The notes under the pieces are model-generated. The model had not been told where the DNA came from and did no database searches. It saw only the letters and a list, made by a program, of their open reading frames with translations. Below are positions 36,738-45,957 of a stretch of DNA of 64,000 bases, one piece after another. Numbering within the stretch: position 1 is the first letter of the stretch; each line of letters begins with the position of its first letter. Position numbers and translations under genes: made by a program. The stretch comes from Candidatus Accumulibacter proximus (GTDB lineage: Bacteria; Pseudomonadota; Gammaproteobacteria; Burkholderiales; Rhodocyclaceae): positions 1-64,000 of the forward strand of contig JADJMH010000040.1 in NCBI GenBank assembly GCA_016709675.1. The letters are read 5' to 3'.

Positions 36738-37688
36738 ATGGGCACCACCACGCAGGCGCTGCGCACCCGCGCCACGGACGCCCGCGCGGCCGAGGATTTC
36801 GACCGCCGTGACCTCGACTGGTACGTCGACAAGCTCATTGCCGTCATCGTCTTCGTCTGCGGCATCTCGGCCATCCTCTTCGTGCTCGGCATCTTCTTCT
36901 TCGTCACCAAGGAAGGAATCGGCTTCGTCTTCGAGAGGATGGACTTCCGCGAGTTCTTCCTCACCCCCTACTGGTCGCCGAGCGACGCCGAGGATCCGGA
37001 GTACGGCATCCTTGCGCTGATGGCCGGCACGGCGAGCGTCACCGGGCTGGCGATGCTGGTCGCAGTGCCGTTCTCGCTCGGTGCCGCCATCTTCATCGCC
37101 GAGTTCGCCAGCGGCAAGACGCGCGAAGCGCTCAAGGTCCTGGTCGAACTGCTGGCCGCGATTCCTTCGGTGGTCTGGGGCTTCATCGGCCTGGTCATCA
37201 TGAATCCGCTGCTCATCAAGTGGTTCGACATCCCGGTCGGCCTGTGCGTCCTCAACGCCGGCATCATCCTCGGCCTGATGGCGGCGCCGATCATGACTTC
37301 GATTGCCGAGGACGCCCTCAAGGCCGTTCCCGACCGCTATCGCGAGGCAGCCGAAGCGATGGGCGCGACCCGCTGGCAGGTGATCTACAAGGTGGTGCTG
37401 CCGGCGGCCAAGAACGGCCTGCTCGGCGGCGTGCTGCTCGGTGTCGGTCGTGGCTTCGGGGAGACGATGGCGGTACTGATGGCCACCGGCCATGCGGTGA
37501 ACATCCCGGACAGCATCTTCGACTCGGTGCGCGCGCTCACCGCGACCATCGCCGCCGAGCTCGGTGAGGCGGTCGTCGGCGGCGAGCACTACCAGGTGCT
37601 GTTCACCATCGGCATCTTCCTCTTCCTCGTGACCTTCATCATCAATCTGACCGCCGATCTGATCGTGCGCGGCATACGCAAGGGGTAA
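36738..37688 (+). CDS. pstC: phosphate ABC transporter permease PstC
   Basis: A 316-residue permease with six predicted helices after a cytoplasmic N-terminus (ARAAEDFDRRDLDWYVDKLI). The EAA coupling loop is EAAEAMGATRWQVIYKVVLP. ELLAAIPSVVWGFIGLV is the conserved PstC segment. With PstA it forms the membrane channel of the phosphate importer. The ATG at 36738 immediately follows the phoU stop. Confidence 0.94.
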   Translation: MGTTTQALRTRATDARAAEDFDRRDLDWYVDKLIAVIVFVCGISAILFVLGIFFFVTKEGIGFVFERMDFREFFLTPYWSPSDAEDPEYGILALMAGTASVTGLAMLVAVPFSLGAAIFIAEFASGKTREALKVLVELLAAIPSVVWGFIGLVIMNPLLIKWFDIPVGLCVLNAGIILGLMAAPIMTSIAEDALKAVPDRYREAAEAMGATRWQVIYKVVLPAAKNGLLGGVLLGVGRGFGETMAVLMATGHAVNIPDSIFDSVRALTATIAAELGEAVVGGEHYQVLFTIGIFLFLVTFIINLTADLIVRGIRKG

Positions 37689-37691
37689 GCC

Positions 37692-38575
<884 letters not shown>

Positions 38576-38582
<7 letters not shown>

Positions 38583-39391
38583 ATTCCGCAATCCTGTCGC
38601 CAACCAGCGGCACGACCACGCCGGCGGTCGACGCTGTCCCGAGCAAGCTCGAGGTCAGCGACCTGACGATCCGCTACGGCGACGCGGTGGCCCTGCGTGG
38701 CGTCAATCTGTCGATTCGCGAGCACGAGATCTTCGGCATCATCGGCCCGGCCAACGCCGGCAAGACCTCGTTCCTCAAGGCGGTCAACCGCATGGACGTG
38801 TTCACCACCGGCATGCGGGTGGCCGGCGAGATCCGCTTCAACGGCCGCGACACACGCCGCCTGAACAACGTCTATGCCCTGCGCAGCCGCATCGGCGTCG
38901 TCTTTCCGCTGCCGGTCGGTCTGCCGATGACGGTTTACGAGAATGTCGCCCTGTCGCCTCGCCTGCGCGGCATCAAGGAAAGGGCCGAACTCGACGTCAT
39001 CGTGCAGCGCTGCCTGACTCGCGCCGCGCTCTGGGACGAAGTCAAGGACCGCCTGCACGCCCTCGGCAGCCTGCTCTCGGGCGGCCAGCAGCAGCGCCTG
39101 ACGATTGCCAGGGCGTTGTCGCAGGAACCCGATCTGTTGATGCTCGATGAGTTCTCGATCGCCGTCGACCCGGTGACGACGATGCGCATCGAAGACGTGC
39201 TCAAGGAGTTGCGCAAGGAGGTGACGATCATCCTGGTGACCAATCTGGTGCAGCAGGCACGGCGCCTGGCCGACCGGACGGCTTTCTTCCTCAACGGCGA
39301 GTGCGTCGAGATCGGCGTCACCGAAGACCTGTTCACCGGCGAGGTCAAGGATCAGCGCACGCGCGACTATGTCGAGGGGCGCTTCGGCTAG
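38576..39391 (+). CDS. pstB: PstB-type ATPase, copy 1, with degenerate Q-loop and H-switch
   Basis: A 271-residue ABC ATPase. Walker A is GPANAGKTS (57-65), the signature LSGGQQQR (167-174) is intact, Walker B is LLMLDEFS (D191, E192). The Q-loop Gln is replaced by Pro (VFPLP, P111) and the switch His by Asn (VTNL, N223). It therefore can donate a normal signature motif but is unlikely to complete hydrolysis at its own Walker site. The start overlaps the end of pstA by seven bases. A partner with the opposite defects is encoded next. Confidence 0.88.
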
Positions 39392-39473
39392 CCGTACCGC
39401 GCCCGCCGGGAGCAGTGAGCCGCCGGTGGCTCGCCGGCGAAGCCCGCATTGCCTATCAAGGACACGATCTACA

Positions 39474-40280
39474 ATGAACAACGAACAGACCGCTGCGCTC
39501 ACGCAGCCGATCCCCCGGTATGCGATCGACAGCCGGAAGCTGAACCTGTGGTATGGCACCTTCCAGGCGCTCTATGACGTCGATCTGCACATTCGTGAAG
39601 GACTGATCACCTCGATGATCGGCCCTTCTGGATGCGGCAAGAGCACCTTCCTGCGCAGCGTGAACCGTATCAACGAGCGCCTCGGCTACGTCCGCATCGA
39701 GGGCAGCGTACACGTCATGAACGAAAACATCTACGACCCACAGGTTGAGCTGGTGCAGGTGCGCAAGCAGGTCGGGATGGTCTTTCAGCGCCCGAATCCG
39801 CTGCCGATTTCGATTCGCGACAACATCCTCTTCAGTCACCGGCTGCACGCCAAGGGTGGTGGCGAGGTCGCGCAGGGAACGCCGGACGAGATCGTCGAAC
39901 AGTCGCTGCGCCAGGTCCTGCTGTGGGACAAGGTCAAGGACCAACTGAAACGCAAAGCGACCGAACTCTCGCTCGAGGAACAGCAGAAGCTGTGCATTGC
40001 CCGCCTGCTGCCGGTCAAGCCGAAGGTCCTGCTGATGGACGAACCATGCTCGGCGCTCGACCCCAAGGGCACCGAAGCGGTCGAGGAACTGCTCTGGGAA
40101 CTGCGCGGCCAATATACGATCCTGATCGTCACCCACAACATGGCGCAGGCGCGGCGGGCCAGCGAGGAGTGCGTGTTCATGCTGATGGGCAAGGTCGTCG
40201 AGCACGCGCTCACCGAGGAGATGTTCGTCACCCCGGCGCACCGCGAGACGGCCGACTATATCGAAGGACGTTACGGTTAG
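39474..40280 (+). CDS. pstB: PstB-type ATPase, copy 2, with degenerate signature motif
   Basis: A 268-residue ABC ATPase. Walker A GPSGCGKST (50-58), Q105 (VFQRPNPLP), Walker B LLMDEPCSALDP (D189, E190) and H221 (VTHNMAQARR) are all canonical. The signature, however, reads LSLEEQQKL (165-173) instead of LSGGQ. Together with copy 1 this allows one complete composite ATP site: copy 2 Walker/Q/H with copy 1 LSGGQ. PstB powers phosphate import through PstCA. It follows copy 1 by 82 bp, with its own start at 39474. Confidence 0.88.
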   Translation: MNNEQTAALTQPIPRYAIDSRKLNLWYGTFQALYDVDLHIREGLITSMIGPSGCGKSTFLRSVNRINERLGYVRIEGSVHVMNENIYDPQVELVQVRKQVGMVFQRPNPLPISIRDNILFSHRLHAKGGGEVAQGTPDEIVEQSLRQVLLWDKVKDQLKRKATELSLEEQQKLCIARLLPVKPKVLLMDEPCSALDPKGTEAVEELLWELRGQYTILIVTHNMAQARRASEECVFMLMGKVVEHALTEEMFVTPAHRETADYIEGRYG

Positions 40281-40428
40281 GGGGTAGCCGCACGCGGACG
40301 CAGCCAGAAGGCTCGGGCCCAGCTCGGGGTGAATCACGATCGCTCGGGCGGCAGCGGCATCGGCGATGAACCAGTAGCTGCGCTTCCCGACGCCGCAGCG
40401 TCTAGGCTTGATGCAACAAGGCCTGACC

Positions 40429-40763
40429 ATGAGCGACAACGTCGATGATCCGGTTCTGGAGCAGTTGCGCGCGTTGCGAGGCGGACGGGACCGCATCGAA
40501 AGCGAGTCGCGCGAGCTCGCCGCCCGGCTCGCCAGCCTTGGAACTTCGTCTATGGCCTCGCCGCCCAAATCGTCGCGAATTCGCCCCTGAGCATCTCGGT
40601 GATGAAGGAGCAAGTGCGGCTGCTGTCGAGCGCACGCTCAATCACTCCCGAGTTGTTCGAAAGAATGCAGGGACTCCGGCGAGTGGTGTACGACAGCCAG
40701 GACTATGAGGAAGGCCTGAACTCCTTCCGAGAAAAACGCAAGCCAAAGTTCCAAGGCAATTAG
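40429..40763 (+). pseudogene. joined fragments: small coiled-coil protein start plus C-terminus of methylmalonyl-CoA decarboxylase-like hydratase
   Basis: From ATG 40429 about 39 codons read MSDNVDDPVLEQLRALRGGR, a charged helix typical of small uncharacterised proteins. From 40545, in another frame, 72 codons read LSISVMKEQVRLLSSARSIT, PELFERMQGLRRVVYDSQDY, EEGLNSFREKRKPKFQGN, stop, the C-terminal end of crotonase-family methylmalonyl-CoA decarboxylase. Neither part is complete, so this is a recombination scar. 40764-40978 has no gene. Confidence 0.55.
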
Positions 40764-40978
40764 AACGCATTCCCGTCAGACCCTGCGGCGAAACAAGCAG
40801 CGCTGTTCAGTGGCAGCACCGGATCGGTTGCCGCGGCCCGCCCGCCGGATCTGCTGCCCACCGGGTCGAGGGGCAAGGGGGAAGAGCTGGCCCGATTTGT
40901 TGCCACTGCCCCCACTGGATCCCAAAGCGTCTAGAATCTGCTTCCACCACGCCGGTTGGGCGTCAGGAGACGATTGAC

Positions 40979-42607
40979 ATGACCCGATTCAAACTGAAAA
41001 TCCAGTTCTTCCTGCTGACCTTGGTGCTGCTCGCTGGCTTCGCTGCCTTTGGGCTGTTGACCTATTCCGGCATCGGCAAGGTCAAGGTCGGCGGCCCACT
41101 CTATGAGCGCATCGTGCTTGACAAGGATCTTGTGGCAGACATCCTGCCGCCACCCAACTACATCATTGAGTCGTGGCTCACCGTACTCCTGCTTGCCGAC
41201 CCGGACCGCGCGGTGCAGCAAAGCAAACTGATCGAAAAACTCGCGCTCTTGAAAAAGGACTACGACGCACGGCACGATTTCTGGCTCAAACAGGACTTGC
41301 CCGCGGCGATGAAGGCGCGCTTTCTCAAGGATGCCCATGAACCGGCGGCGCGCTTCTACGCGCTGGCCTTCAGCGATTTCCTGCCGGCAGTGACCGACAA
41401 CAACGCGGCCGAGGTAAGGGCGGCGATGGTCAAACTCGAAGCTCTCTATGAAATGCACCGCAAGGCGATCGACGATGTCGTCAAACTGGCGACCGAGCAC
41501 CAGACCGCGATCGAGGCCGAAACTGCAGCGGCGACGTCTCGGAACTCGATCGTACTCGCAGTCGTCTTCGTCATTACTCTCGGCACCGCGATCGGCTGCA
41601 CCTCGCTACTCAGCATTTCCTTTCTCAAAGGCGTCGATTCCGCGCGCAAGCACCTCGCGGCGATCGCCGTAGGCGACTTGTCGATGCGTACTGAACATCG
41701 GCGCGCCGACGAGATCGGTGGTCTGCTCGACGCGATGAATGATGCCTCGGGACAACTCTCGATCTTGGTGAGTTCCATTCGCAGCAATGCCGATTCGCTG
41801 AGCGCCGAAGCCGAACACCTGTCGTTGACGACAGCACAAGTGGCCGATAACTCTACCCGGCAGAGCGCCGCGGTCTCGGCGATGTCAGCGACCGTCGAGA
41901 AAATGTCGACCGGCATCGCGCACATGGCGACGCTTGCCGACAGCTCAGAAGCTCGGGCATTGGCTTCGGGCGAGCAGTGCCGGACGGGATCGAGCGAGAT
42001 CGAGCGGACGACGAAAATCGTCGACGAACTGGCGACCGGCGTCCAATCATCGGCAACGGCGGTGGCGGCTCTCGGCGAACGCTCGCGCGAAATATCGGCA
42101 ATCGTCGGCGTCATCCGTGAAGTCGCCGACCAGACGAACCTGCTGGCTCTGAATGCCGCGATCGAGGCGGCGCGCGCTGGCGAGCAAGGCCGCGGTTTTG
42201 CGGTCGTCGCCGACGAAGTTCGCAAGCTTGCCGAACGCACCGCGCAGTCCACTGAACAGATAGCCAAAGTCGTCGCCGCGATTCGCTCGGGGATCGACAC
42301 AGCGGTGGCGATGATGGAGGAGGAATCAACCAAGGCTCAGGTCAGCACCGAAGCCGTCAATCGCTCGCGCGAAACCATGCTCGGCATCGAAAGAACCGCG
42401 CATGCCCTGGTCGCCGAACTGCGCGACGTTGCCGCCGGTCTGCAATCGCAGCAGTCCGGTAGCCAGAGCATTGCCGACGAAATCGAGAGGGTGGCGCAGG
42501 CGACCGAAGAGAACTCGGCCGGCGCAGGACAACTCGCCGCCGCGGCCAGCCGTCTGACCGAAGCGGCACGCCGCATGCAGCAATCCACTGGCAGTTTCCG
42601 GTGCTGA
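40979..42607 (+). CDS. methyl-accepting chemotaxis protein
   Basis: A 542-residue chemoreceptor. The first membrane helix is FFLLTLVLLAGFAAFGLLTY (10-29), then a helical periplasmic domain (about 30-185), the second helix around 188-210 (IVLAVVFVITLGTAIGC), a HAMP domain, and a cytoplasmic coiled coil with the hairpin tip EVADQTNLLALNAAIEAARA near residues 381-400. No C-terminal CheR/CheB-docking pentapeptide is seen. The ligand is unknown. It is a stand-alone gene without che genes nearby. Confidence 0.93.
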   Translation: MTRFKLKIQFFLLTLVLLAGFAAFGLLTYSGIGKVKVGGPLYERIVLDKDLVADILPPPNYIIESWLTVLLLADPDRAVQQSKLIEKLALLKKDYDARHDFWLKQDLPAAMKARFLKDAHEPAARFYALAFSDFLPAVTDNNAAEVRAAMVKLEALYEMHRKAIDDVVKLATEHQTAIEAETAAATSRNSIVLAVVFVITLGTAIGCTSLLSISFLKGVDSARKHLAAIAVGDLSMRTEHRRADEIGGLLDAMNDASGQLSILVSSIRSNADSLSAEAEHLSLTTAQVADNSTRQSAAVSAMSATVEKMSTGIAHMATLADSSEARALASGEQCRTGSSEIERTTKIVDELATGVQSSATAVAALGERSREISAIVGVIREVADQTNLLALNAAIEAARAGEQGRGFAVVADEVRKLAERTAQSTEQIAKVVAAIRSGIDTAVAMMEEESTKAQVSTEAVNRSRETMLGIERTAHALVAELRDVAAGLQSQQSGSQSIADEIERVAQATEENSAGAGQLAAAASRLTEAARRMQQSTGSFRC

Positions 42608-42945
42608 GCGCGATCAGCCGGCAAGCCTGGGCGGCGTCCACGATATGGGTCTTCGTCTCGTTGAGACTGCGGTTCAGACGTTCCAGGACGTGAAACTCTC
42701 TCAGCAGGGCTCCACCGCTCCCCGCTTGCTGCCTCATGACGCTGCGCCGACAATCGTTCCAGCGTGTTGCACCTTCGGGCCGCCGCTGCGATCGATCGTC
42801 GCCAGCCTGAGGCGGACCTGAAGGACGCCAGCCTTGTTCGGATCGTCCCTGCTTGACTGAAGAGCGAAATTACCTTGCAGTGTCGCGTCGTTCGGCGAAA
42901 TGCCAACGGCGCCTGTCGTTTATCCCGTCGAATCGAAAGGCAGAC
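42608..42945. other. gene-free stretch
   Basis: No convincing gene on either strand. A minus-strand frame reads VLERLNRSLNETKTHIVDAA but has no start or family I can name. Confidence 0.35.
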
Positions 42946-43437
42946 ATGAACCGTCCACTCGCAGTGAAGCGATTTTTCCTGTGTTCACTGGCTGCAGCGG
43001 CTTTCGTCGCATTCACCAGCCAGTCCCTGCCGCCCGTCGTGGCCTCGCATTTCGGCGGCGACGGTTACGCCAACGCTTTCATGACCCGCTCGTTCTACAC
43101 CTGGTTCATGCTGGCGTTCGTCGTCGTCCTGCCGCTCATCCTCGTCTACCTTCCCGGCACCAGGATCAACCTGCCCCATGGCGATTACTGGCTCCACCCC
43201 GAGCGCCGCGAGGAGAGCATCGCTTTCCTGGTTCGCCACACGGCGCGTCTCGGGACGGCCCTTACCCTGTTCCTCTGCTACACGCACTGGCTCATCCTTC
43301 GCGCCAACCAGGCAGTTCCGCCGCGGCTCGAGTCGTCGTGGTTCATCGGCGGCCTGGTTGTCTTCCTGCTTGCGACCGTGCTGTGGCTCAGTGTGTTCCT
43401 CAAGCGGTTCCGCAAGGCGCCGCGCAAGGACGCGTGA
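42946..43437 (+). CDS. DUF1648-like membrane protein
   Basis: A 163-residue protein starting MNRPLAVKRFFLCSLAAAAF with about four hydrophobic helices. SLPPVVASHFGGDGYANAFM resembles the DUF1648 signature (LPxxVPxHF..DG). Function unknown; related proteins occur in SdpI-type immunity/transport families. The start was placed at 42946 because upstream residues are not family-like. Confidence 0.6.
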   Translation: MNRPLAVKRFFLCSLAAAAFVAFTSQSLPPVVASHFGGDGYANAFMTRSFYTWFMLAFVVVLPLILVYLPGTRINLPHGDYWLHPERREESIAFLVRHTARLGTALTLFLCYTHWLILRANQAVPPRLESSWFIGGLVVFLLATVLWLSVFLKRFRKAPRKDA

Positions 43438-43485
43438 CCCCGCCACTTGTTGATCTAGGGCAACAGTTGCACTACACTTGGTTCG

Positions 43486-43713
43486 ATGCCGACCCTGCAG
43501 CGATTTCCCGCCTCTCGGGTGTTGATGTATGCCGACGATCACTTGCTGCCGCATGTTCACGTCAGGCGGAACGACGGTCGCGAGTGCACCGTCGATATCG
43601 ACACGCTGGAAATCAAAGGGCGGATTGCCGCACGCGAGATCCGGGATGAACTGGCGTGGATTGCAGCAAACCGTGCGCTGCTGCACGATGAATGGCGGAG
43701 GTACAACCCATGA
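43486..43713 (+). CDS. DUF4160 protein
   Basis: A 75-residue protein, MPTLQRFPASRVLMYADDHL, PHVHVRRNDGRECTVDIDTL, ending RALLHDEWRRYNP. The HxPHxHV core and length are those of DUF4160, small proteins nearly always paired with DUF2442 and suspected to be toxin-antitoxin-like. Its stop overlaps the start of the next gene (ATGA). Confidence 0.82.
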   Translation: MPTLQRFPASRVLMYADDHLLPHVHVRRNDGRECTVDIDTLEIKGRIAAREIRDELAWIAANRALLHDEWRRYNP

Positions 43714-44204
43714 GCGAATACTTTTTCCCCAAGCTGAACGCCGTCGAGGCGATGGCGCCGTATCGGCTTCGCACAACGTGGAATACCGGTGAAGTGCTGG
43801 AAGTCGATGTCGAGAGCGTGCTGCGCAAGCATGCTGTCCTGGCCGCGATCCTGGATCCAGCGGTATTTGCCGGCGTTCACCTCGGCGAGTGGGGACACGG
43901 CATCGAGTGGATCGACGCGGAACTCGGCTCGGACAACGTCTACGCCTGGGCGAAGGAGCAGGCCGGCGAAGTCAGCCACGAGATGTTCGGTGAGTGGATG
44001 CACCGCAATGATCTCTCGCTCACCACGGCTGCCGAGGCACTGGGGATCAGTCGGCGCATGGTCAGCTACTACCGCACCGCGCACAAAGCCATCCCACGTT
44101 CCATATGGCTGGCCTGCCTGGGGTGGGAAGCCACTCGCCCGCAAGACCGAGCACTTCCGCGTGCCTTGCCGACTGCTCGCGAGTATGCAGCGCGGCATGC
44201 GTGA
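43710..44204 (+). CDS. DUF2442 protein with C-terminal helix-turn-helix
   Basis: A 164-residue protein. Residues 1-75 are DUF2442 (MSEYFFPKLNAVEAMAPYRL, GHGIEWIDAELGSDNVYAWA); residues about 95-135 form a helix-turn-helix (LSLTTAAEALGISRRMVSYY). The pair with DUF4160 resembles a toxin-antitoxin arrangement in which the second protein is the DNA-binding antitoxin. It is translationally coupled to the DUF4160 gene. Confidence 0.78.
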   Translation: MSEYFFPKLNAVEAMAPYRLRTTWNTGEVLEVDVESVLRKHAVLAAILDPAVFAGVHLGEWGHGIEWIDAELGSDNVYAWAKEQAGEVSHEMFGEWMHRNDLSLTTAAEALGISRRMVSYYRTAHKAIPRSIWLACLGWEATRPQDRALPRALPTAREYAARHA

Positions 44205-44515
44205 TGACTGCACGAGTTTGTCCAGGGAGGTGCCCATGCGCATCGCCGAAGGATAGGACAGCCAACGCCACTTCCGCACGTGGTCCTGGCTCTGACCGAC
44301 CCTGACAGCAGTCGTGATTCGGGGAAAGCGTACCGACGACGCCTGAAAGCCTCGCCAGAATCGCAGCGCGACCTCGGCCAGCCCCTGCAACACATTGCGC
44401 CCTTGCGCAAGGGCATTCGGGTTGAGGTTCACAACGCGTATTCCCGGTAGGCAGTCACGAGCGATGCCACTCCGCCGTTGACGACGCGTTCTGCCAGGAT
44501 TCACCGCTCGGGAAG
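44205..44515. other. gene-free region upstream of the CRISPR-Cas locus
   Basis: No gene supported on either strand; long open frames here are composition artefacts. Confidence 0.35.
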
Positions 44516-44550
44516 GTCGGTAACCAGCGCTGATCGCATGGGATTGAGAC
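44516..44550 (+). repeat. isolated degenerate copy of the type III CRISPR repeat
   Basis: Thirty-five bases starting GTCGGTAACCAGCGCTG and ending GGGATTGAGAC. Against the 36-base array repeat the first 17 positions differ at two places and the last 11 are identical; the middle has one deletion and a few changes. It has the same orientation as the array 10 kb away and lies 222 bp before the first cas gene. Confidence 0.75.
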
Positions 44551-44620
44551 AGGCGACCGGGTTAGTCTCTCACGAACGCCGGCATCGGCGACGATTGCTG
44601 ATGTACCCTCCACCGGACCG

Positions 44621-44649
44621 TTGACAAAGGGATTGGGGGTCCAGCATTT
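44621..44649 (+). promoter_or_regulatory. weak candidate promoter of the cas operon
   Basis: A perfect TTGACA (44621-44626) is followed 17 bases later by only GCATTT. The same segment holds CAAAGGGATTG, eleven bases identical to the repeat core. Placed about 120 bp before the first cas start codon. Confidence 0.25.
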
Positions 44650-44772
44650 CCTCGACTCCGGCGACTGATTCGCAGTAGCGCCGCCACCAGGCATCGCAAG
44701 CTTGCGGTCCTCCACTGCGGCAGCAAAGGGGAAGACAATCGTCGCCAATCCAACTGCCCCGCAACCGATGCC

Positions 44773-45957
44773 ATGACCAGCACCCGCCAGAACCCCAACG
44801 AGTATCCTCGCCGCATTCTCGTCGCCGTCACCGGCCTGTCGCCGCAGATCGTCACCGAGACCCTCTACGCCCTGGCCGTCGCGCCGACGGCGAGCGCCTT
44901 CGTCCCGACCGAGATCCATCTGATCACCACCCGCAGCGGCGCCGAAAAAGCCCGCCTCGCGCTGCTGTCCGATGAACCCGGATGGTTCCACCGCCTCGCC
45001 CGCGACTACGCCTTGCCGCCGATCCATTTCACCGCCGATACCATCCACGTTCTCGAGGATGCCGGCGGCAGGCCGCTCGAAGACATCCGCTCGCCCGAAG
45101 ACAACCGTCGCGCCGCCGACGGCATCACCGGCATCATCCGAGAGTTCACCGCCGACCCGGACTGCGCATTGCACGTCTCGATCGCCGGCGGCCGCAAGAC
45201 GATGGGCTTCTTCCTCGGCTACGCCCTGTCGCTCTACGGGCGACCACAGGACAAGCTATCGCACGTCCTGGTCTCCGATCCCTTCGAGTCCAGCCTGGGC
45301 TTCTACTACCCGACGCCGACCAGCCGCGTTCTCGAAATGCCCGGCGGCCGCCTGGTCGACAGTGCCAGCGCACAGGTGACGCTCGCCGAGTTACCTTTCG
45401 TCAGCCTGCGCCACGGCCTTCCCGAAGCCTTGCTGACCGGCCTCGCCAGCTACAACGAGACCGTCAAGGCCGCCCGCCATGCCCTCGGCCCGGCCGCACT
45501 GCAGATCGACCTCGCATCGCGCCGCGTCCGCGCCGCCGGCAAGGAGTTTTCGTTGCCACCGGCCGAACTCGCGCTGCTCAGCGTCTTCGCCCGGCGGGCA
45601 CTGCGCGGCGAAGCACCGTTGCCGGCGCCAGCGAAGGAACTCCCGGATACCGACTGGAAGCAGCGCTACCTCGTCGAGCTACGCTGGATCGCCGGCCCGC
45701 TGGGCGACCTCGACGAAACCGAACGCGCCCTGCGCAAGGGCATGGACGGCAGCTACTTCTCGGCCCACCTGTCGAAGCTCAAGAAGCTCCTCAGGCGCGA
45801 GCTCGGCCCTGCCGCCGGACCCTACCTGATCAGCGACGGCGGCAGCCGGCCGCGCCGCTACAGCCTCGGCCTGCGGCCGGCGGCGGTCAGCTACGATCCC
45901 TTCCAGGCGCCACGCCAGATCGGCGCCATAATCAACAGTATTTCCCCCGGAGCATGA
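44773..45957 (+). CDS. CRISPR-associated NE0113-family protein: CARF domain plus winged helix
   Basis: A 394-residue protein. Residues 1-210 form a CARF-like Rossmann domain: RILVAVTGLSPQIVTETLYA, IHLITTRSGAEKARLALL, LHVSIAGGRKTMGFFLGYAL. This matches the NE0113 CRISPR-associated family. The C-terminal part (about 245-375) reads LQIDLASRRVRAAGKEFSLP, PAELALLSVFARRA, then HLSKLKKLLRRELGPAAGPY and RRYSLGL, which resembles an OmpR/PhoB-type winged helix. No HEPN R-x4-6-H motif is present, so it is not an RNase of the Csm6 kind. CARF domains bind cyclic oligoadenylate made by Cas10, so a signal-responsive DNA-binding protein is inferred. It overlaps the next gene by ATGA. Confidence 0.82.
   Translation: MTSTRQNPNEYPRRILVAVTGLSPQIVTETLYALAVAPTASAFVPTEIHLITTRSGAEKARLALLSDEPGWFHRLARDYALPPIHFTADTIHVLEDAGGRPLEDIRSPEDNRRAADGITGIIREFTADPDCALHVSIAGGRKTMGFFLGYALSLYGRPQDKLSHVLVSDPFESSLGFYYPTPTSRVLEMPGGRLVDSASAQVTLAELPFVSLRHGLPEALLTGLASYNETVKAARHALGPAALQIDLASRRVRAAGKEFSLPPAELALLSVFARRALRGEAPLPAPAKELPDTDWKQRYLVELRWIAGPLGDLDETERALRKGMDGSYFSAHLSKLKKLLRRELGPAAGPYLISDGGSRPRRYSLGLRPAAVSYDPFQAPRQIGAIINSISPGA

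Noticed and set aside
44604..44639. Second degenerate type III repeat after the one at 44516
   Set aside because: Only the core CAAAGGGATTG matches; overall identity is about half and the spacing (53 bases) is wrong.
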